Below are positions 7,218 through 9,651 of a stretch of 9,651 nucleotides of DNA, piece after piece; position 1 is the stretch's first letter, and the number at the start of each line of letters is the position of its first letter. The stretch is taken from the NCBI GenBank assembly GCA_035945515.1, contig DASZAE010000177.1, forward strand, positions 1 to 9,651, read 5' to 3'. A program made the translations under genes and the position numbers. The stretch is from RH2-MAG17b sp035945515. Lineage in GTDB: Bacteria; Acidobacteriota; Terriglobia; UBA7540. Under the pieces are notes generated by a model. That model saw nothing but the letters and a program-made list of their open reading frames with translations. It ran no database searches and was not told the DNA's origin.

Positions 7218-7247
7218 GTTAAAGGAAAATCCTGCCGGCAGGCACAA
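7218..7247 (-). promoter_or_regulatory. Candidate promoter of the tRNA-Met gene
   Basis: On the minus strand TTGTGC (7247-7242) is followed after 18 bases by TTTAAC (7223-7218), 13 bases before the mature tRNA 5' end. The spacing fits a short 5' leader removed by RNase P. Both hexamers are only partial matches. The 12-bp palindrome at 7231-7242 overlaps the spacer and the last base of the -35. Confidence 0.3.
7231..7242. repeat. Perfect 12-bp palindrome CCTGCCGGCAGG
   Basis: CCTGCCGGCAGG equals its own reverse complement and lies between the divergent tRNA and kinase genes. It could be a dimer-protein binding site, but a single GC-rich palindrome of this length can also arise by chance. Confidence 0.4.
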
Positions 7248-7336
7248 AACCAAGGTTAAGTCATCGGGACTTTGGAAGTCAATTCTAAACCGCTCGCATC
7301 CCGTTTCCGAAGACAGCACGCGGGCAGGGGCCGCTA

Positions 7337-7345
7337 TGCTATACT
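7337..7345 (+). promoter_or_regulatory. Extended -10 promoter of the kinase gene
   Basis: TGCTATACT is a TGn-TATAxT extended -10 element; no -35 match lies 17 bases upstream, as is common for this promoter class. Transcription would start near 7352, leaving about 22 bases before the ATG at 7374. Its position also argues against the earlier TTG start at 7272, which would lie upstream of the promoter. Confidence 0.45.
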
Positions 7346-7359
7346 TGCCCGAAAGTATA
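7340..7359. repeat. Inverted repeat overlapping the kinase -10 and start site
   Basis: TATACTT (7340-7346) and AAGTATA (7353-7359) are perfect 7-base arms separated by six bases. The left arm contains the -10 hexamer and the right arm lies just past the predicted start of transcription. This is the geometry of a repressor operator, or of a hairpin at the 5' end of the message. No cognate regulator is visible here. Confidence 0.5.
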
Positions 7360-7373
7360 TTGGCGCAGCCGCT

Positions 7374-9578
7374 ATGAAAAGGTGTCCTACTTGCGAGTCA
7401 AACTATCCTAGCCGCTTTAGTGTTTGCCCTCAGGACGGATCGAAGCTGGTCGAATCCAGCGGATGGTCAGAGGGCAATATCATCCGCGGGAAATACCGCA
7501 TCCTAAGCAAAGTCGGGCAGGGCGGCATGGGGGCGGTTTATAAGGCGACGCACGTCACGTTTGAAGAACTGCGCGCGATCAAAGTAATGAACCCGGAGCT
7601 TCTCGGGGACGCGCTTTTCGTAAAACGGTTTAAGCAGGAAGCCGTCATTGCGCGCAAGCTTGACCATCCGAACGCGGTCCGCGTAGACGACATCGACGAA
7701 TCCGAAGATGGGCTGCCCTTCATGGTGATGGAGTATATCGAGGGGCGAAGCCTGAAGGATTTGATCGAGCAGGAGGGACCGCTGCCCGCGCCGCGCGTCT
7801 GCTCCATCATCAAGCAGGTGGCTTCGGCGCTCAACGCCGCGCACCGCCTGGGCATGGTGCACCGCGACATCAAACCCGCCAATATCGTCCTGATTCAGAC
7901 GTCCGCCGGCGAACAGGCCAAGGTGCTCGATTTCGGCATCGCCAAGATCAAGGAATCGCGATCAGGCGACAGCGGCATGACGCTGACCGGCACGGGCATT
8001 GTGATTGGAACGCCGCAATACATGTCGCCCGAGCAGGCGCTCGGCAAGCGCGGCGACCAGCTTGACGGCCGTTCGGACATCTATTCGCTGGGCGTGGTGA
8101 TGTACCAGATGTTGGCCGGTGAACTGCCTTTTAAGACCGACACCACAATGCAGCTCCTGCTGGCGCATATCAACACGCCGCCTCGCCCGCTGCTTGAGGC
8201 AAAACCTGGGCTGAATATTCCTCCCGCGCTTGCGCGCGTCGTGATGAAATGCCTGGAAAAAGACCCGAACCTGCGGCCTCAAACAGGAGAGGCGCTTATC
8301 GAGGAGTTGACCGCGGCGGAGAGCGGACTGGCGGAAGGCGTGTCGACCTCTGGAGAGAGTTCCGCCGGCTATGGAGCCACCATGATTGCGGCTCCGGCGG
8401 CGCTGGGAAGAATGCCGGAAACCTACGCGGGGCAGACAACGCAGGCGGCTCCGACTCTATCCAGAGTTTCATCCGCAGCAACCGCCACCGCCACGCCGAC
8501 GTCCCTCGAAGCTCCCCCGGTTATTGCTGTCCCGCCTGCTGCGGCGCGCAAGTCGCGCTGGCCGCTGGCGGTGATCGTGGCGCTGATTGTGATTGCCTTG
8601 GGAGGCGGAGCTGTGTGGGGAGCATTCCACTTTGGCTATTTCAACAGGTATTTCCCGGCGGCCAAGGCGGAATTGCCCGAGCAGACAGCCGCGAAAACGA
8701 GCCAGCCTGCCCCTGTGCCGCCGACGGTCGCTTCCTCACCGAGCACCACAGGACCGGCGGCCGAATCGACGGCGCCGAACCCGTCCGCTGAATCTCAACC
8801 AGTCCAAGCGGCGGCTGGCTCCGCGGCGGCTACGGAAACAAAACCGGATGCGGTGAAGACGTCTGCCGTTAAGAACCTGGCCACGAAGAGCAGCAACCCG
8901 TCGAAGACCCATCCTGCGCAGCAACTCCACGAAGCAGTGCCGGCGCCGGAAACCCCCGGAAGACCTGCCGGGCGACAGGAAGTTGCGCGCGCGGCCCCGG
9001 CTCCTTCCAATCCTTCTCTCGCCACTGTCATTGTGACCACCGCCCCCGGAGCGCAGATTTATATTGACGGCAAGCCGGCAGGCACAGCAGGCGCGAACGG
9101 TCAATTGACCGTTCAAAACCTCACATCCGGCGTGCACAGCCTTCGCGCCTCTCTTTCGGGGTTCAACGACATTGATTCCAATTTTAACCTGCCTCCTGGA
9201 GGCACCGGATTTTTGAACGCCAAGTGGGGCGCGTCGCAGGCGACTGGGGCGCCGCCGTCCGGCGCTGCAAATCAAAGCGGACCGCAACATGCTTCGAGCG
9301 CGCAAGCTGCTTCACCCGTGGCCGCAAGTTTTCCTGTGGAATACCTCCACCGGCTGGGATCATCCAAAGGGCTGCTCGTGATTGAAGGGCAAACCGTCCG
9401 CTATCAGCCGTCGAACGGCAAGGACGCGTTTACGTCGCCGCTGACCGGCATCCGTTGGGGATCGACCGGCGGCAACGATTTTTACATCCGGCTTGCCGAC
9501 AATAAAACGATGAAGTTCCGCTCCGGCTCCTCCGCAGCCATCCTTTCTGCGTTGCACCGCGCCGCCACGGGGCCATAG
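7374..9578 (+). CDS. Membrane Ser/Thr protein kinase with zinc ribbon and PEGA domain
   Basis: A 734-residue Hanks-type kinase. The ATG at 7374 is chosen because MKRCPTCESNYPSRFSVCPQDGSKL forms the zinc-ribbon N-terminus common in such kinases (C4, C7, C18; the fourth ligand position reads Asp in CPQDG). No clear ribosome site is seen. The kinase domain spans about 41-315: glycine loop GQGGMG (48-53), AIKVM lysine K70, E89, HRDIKPAN (163-170), DFG (186-188), SPE (218-220) and DIYSLG (235-240). All catalytic residues are present. One membrane helix (about 396-416) is followed by a Pro/Ala/Ser/Thr-rich linker (about 426-546). A PEGA-like domain follows at 548-618 (TVIVTTAPGAQIYIDGKPAG), then a second linker and a beta-rich C-terminal domain (653-728). 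The kinase should face the cytoplasm and the C-terminal half the periplasm, as in sensor kinases. Its signal and targets are unknown. Confidence 0.93.
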   Translation: MKRCPTCESNYPSRFSVCPQDGSKLVESSGWSEGNIIRGKYRILSKVGQGGMGAVYKATHVTFEELRAIKVMNPELLGDALFVKRFKQEAVIARKLDHPNAVRVDDIDESEDGLPFMVMEYIEGRSLKDLIEQEGPLPAPRVCSIIKQVASALNAAHRLGMVHRDIKPANIVLIQTSAGEQAKVLDFGIAKIKESRSGDSGMTLTGTGIVIGTPQYMSPEQALGKRGDQLDGRSDIYSLGVVMYQMLAGELPFKTDTTMQLLLAHINTPPRPLLEAKPGLNIPPALARVVMKCLEKDPNLRPQTGEALIEELTAAESGLAEGVSTSGESSAGYGATMIAAPAALGRMPETYAGQTTQAAPTLSRVSSAATATATPTSLEAPPVIAVPPAAARKSRWPLAVIVALIVIALGGGAVWGAFHFGYFNRYFPAAKAELPEQTAAKTSQPAPVPPTVASSPSTTGPAAESTAPNPSAESQPVQAAAGSAAATETKPDAVKTSAVKNLATKSSNPSKTHPAQQLHEAVPAPETPGRPAGRQEVARAAPAPSNPSLATVIVTTAPGAQIYIDGKPAGTAGANGQLTVQNLTSGVHSLRASLSGFNDIDSNFNLPPGGTGFLNAKWGASQATGAPPSGAANQSGPQHASSAQAASPVAASFPVEYLHRLGSSKGLLVIEGQTVRYQPSNGKDAFTSPLTGIRWGSTGGNDFYIRLADNKTMKFRSGSSAAILSALHRAATGP

Positions 9579-9651
9579 TGTAACTGAATTTTCTAGCGGC
9601 GCAGCGAATCGCCCGTAACCACCGGCCCTTGTTCCTGCTGGTGTACAATAT
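9579..9651. other. Intergenic end of window
   Basis: Seventy-three bases after the kinase stop contain no gene and no clear terminator hairpin. The last bases include TACAAT (9643-9648... approximate), which could be a -10 box for a gene beyond the window, but no paired -35 is convincing. Confidence 0.3.

Noticed and set aside
7272..7373. Longer kinase start at the TTG at 7272
   Set aside because: The extra 34 residues do not resemble the family, and the predicted promoter lies inside them; the zinc ribbon begins right after ATG 7374.
8736..9305. Minus-strand open frame of 189 codons opposite the kinase
   Set aside because: Arg/Gly-rich shadow of the Pro/Ala/Ser linker; the plus-strand frame has clear kinase and PEGA domains.

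Overview
The window looks like chromosomal DNA from a moderately GC-rich Gram-negative bacterium. The best guess is Acidobacteriota, from gene content and style: a penicillin-binding protein 2 / RodA / RNase E-G cluster, an RNase with a long low-complexity insertion, and a Ser/Thr kinase with an N-terminal zinc ribbon and a PEGA domain. This assignment is inference, because no marker gene such as rRNA is present.

Layout. Bases 1-487 (+) hold the 3' end of a sulfite-oxidase-like molybdopterin oxidoreductase. It faces the RNase gene across a perfect 17-bp hairpin (491-529) that can terminate both transcripts. From 6441 down to 547 on the minus strand lies a three-gene unit: mrdA (PBP2 transpeptidase), rodA (SEDS glycosyltransferase) and an RNase E/G gene. 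The first two form the core peptidoglycan polymerase pair of the cell-elongation machinery. The RNase is the usual RNA-processing and decay endonuclease, and its S1 domain is split by about 390 residues of disordered, acidic and arginine-rich sequence. An open in-frame stretch upstream of its likely start could add a membrane anchor.

Bases 6442-6756 are a divergent regulatory gap. A small plus-strand gene (6757-7059) follows and encodes a CPCCG-knuckle/helical protein of unknown function. Next is an elongator-type tRNA-Met (minus, 7130-7204) with encoded CCA. A 169-bp divergent spacer then carries an extended -10 promoter with an inverted repeat on top of it, a 12-bp palindrome and a candidate tRNA promoter. 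The window ends with a 734-residue membrane Ser/Thr kinase (7374-9578): zinc ribbon, kinase, one membrane helix, Pro/Ala/Ser linker, PEGA domain and a C-terminal beta-rich domain I can only describe.

The genes are mostly housekeeping. I see no mobile element, CRISPR array or defence system. The parts most worth checking are the RNase architecture, with its possible membrane-anchored form, and the C-terminal domain and promoter of the kinase.
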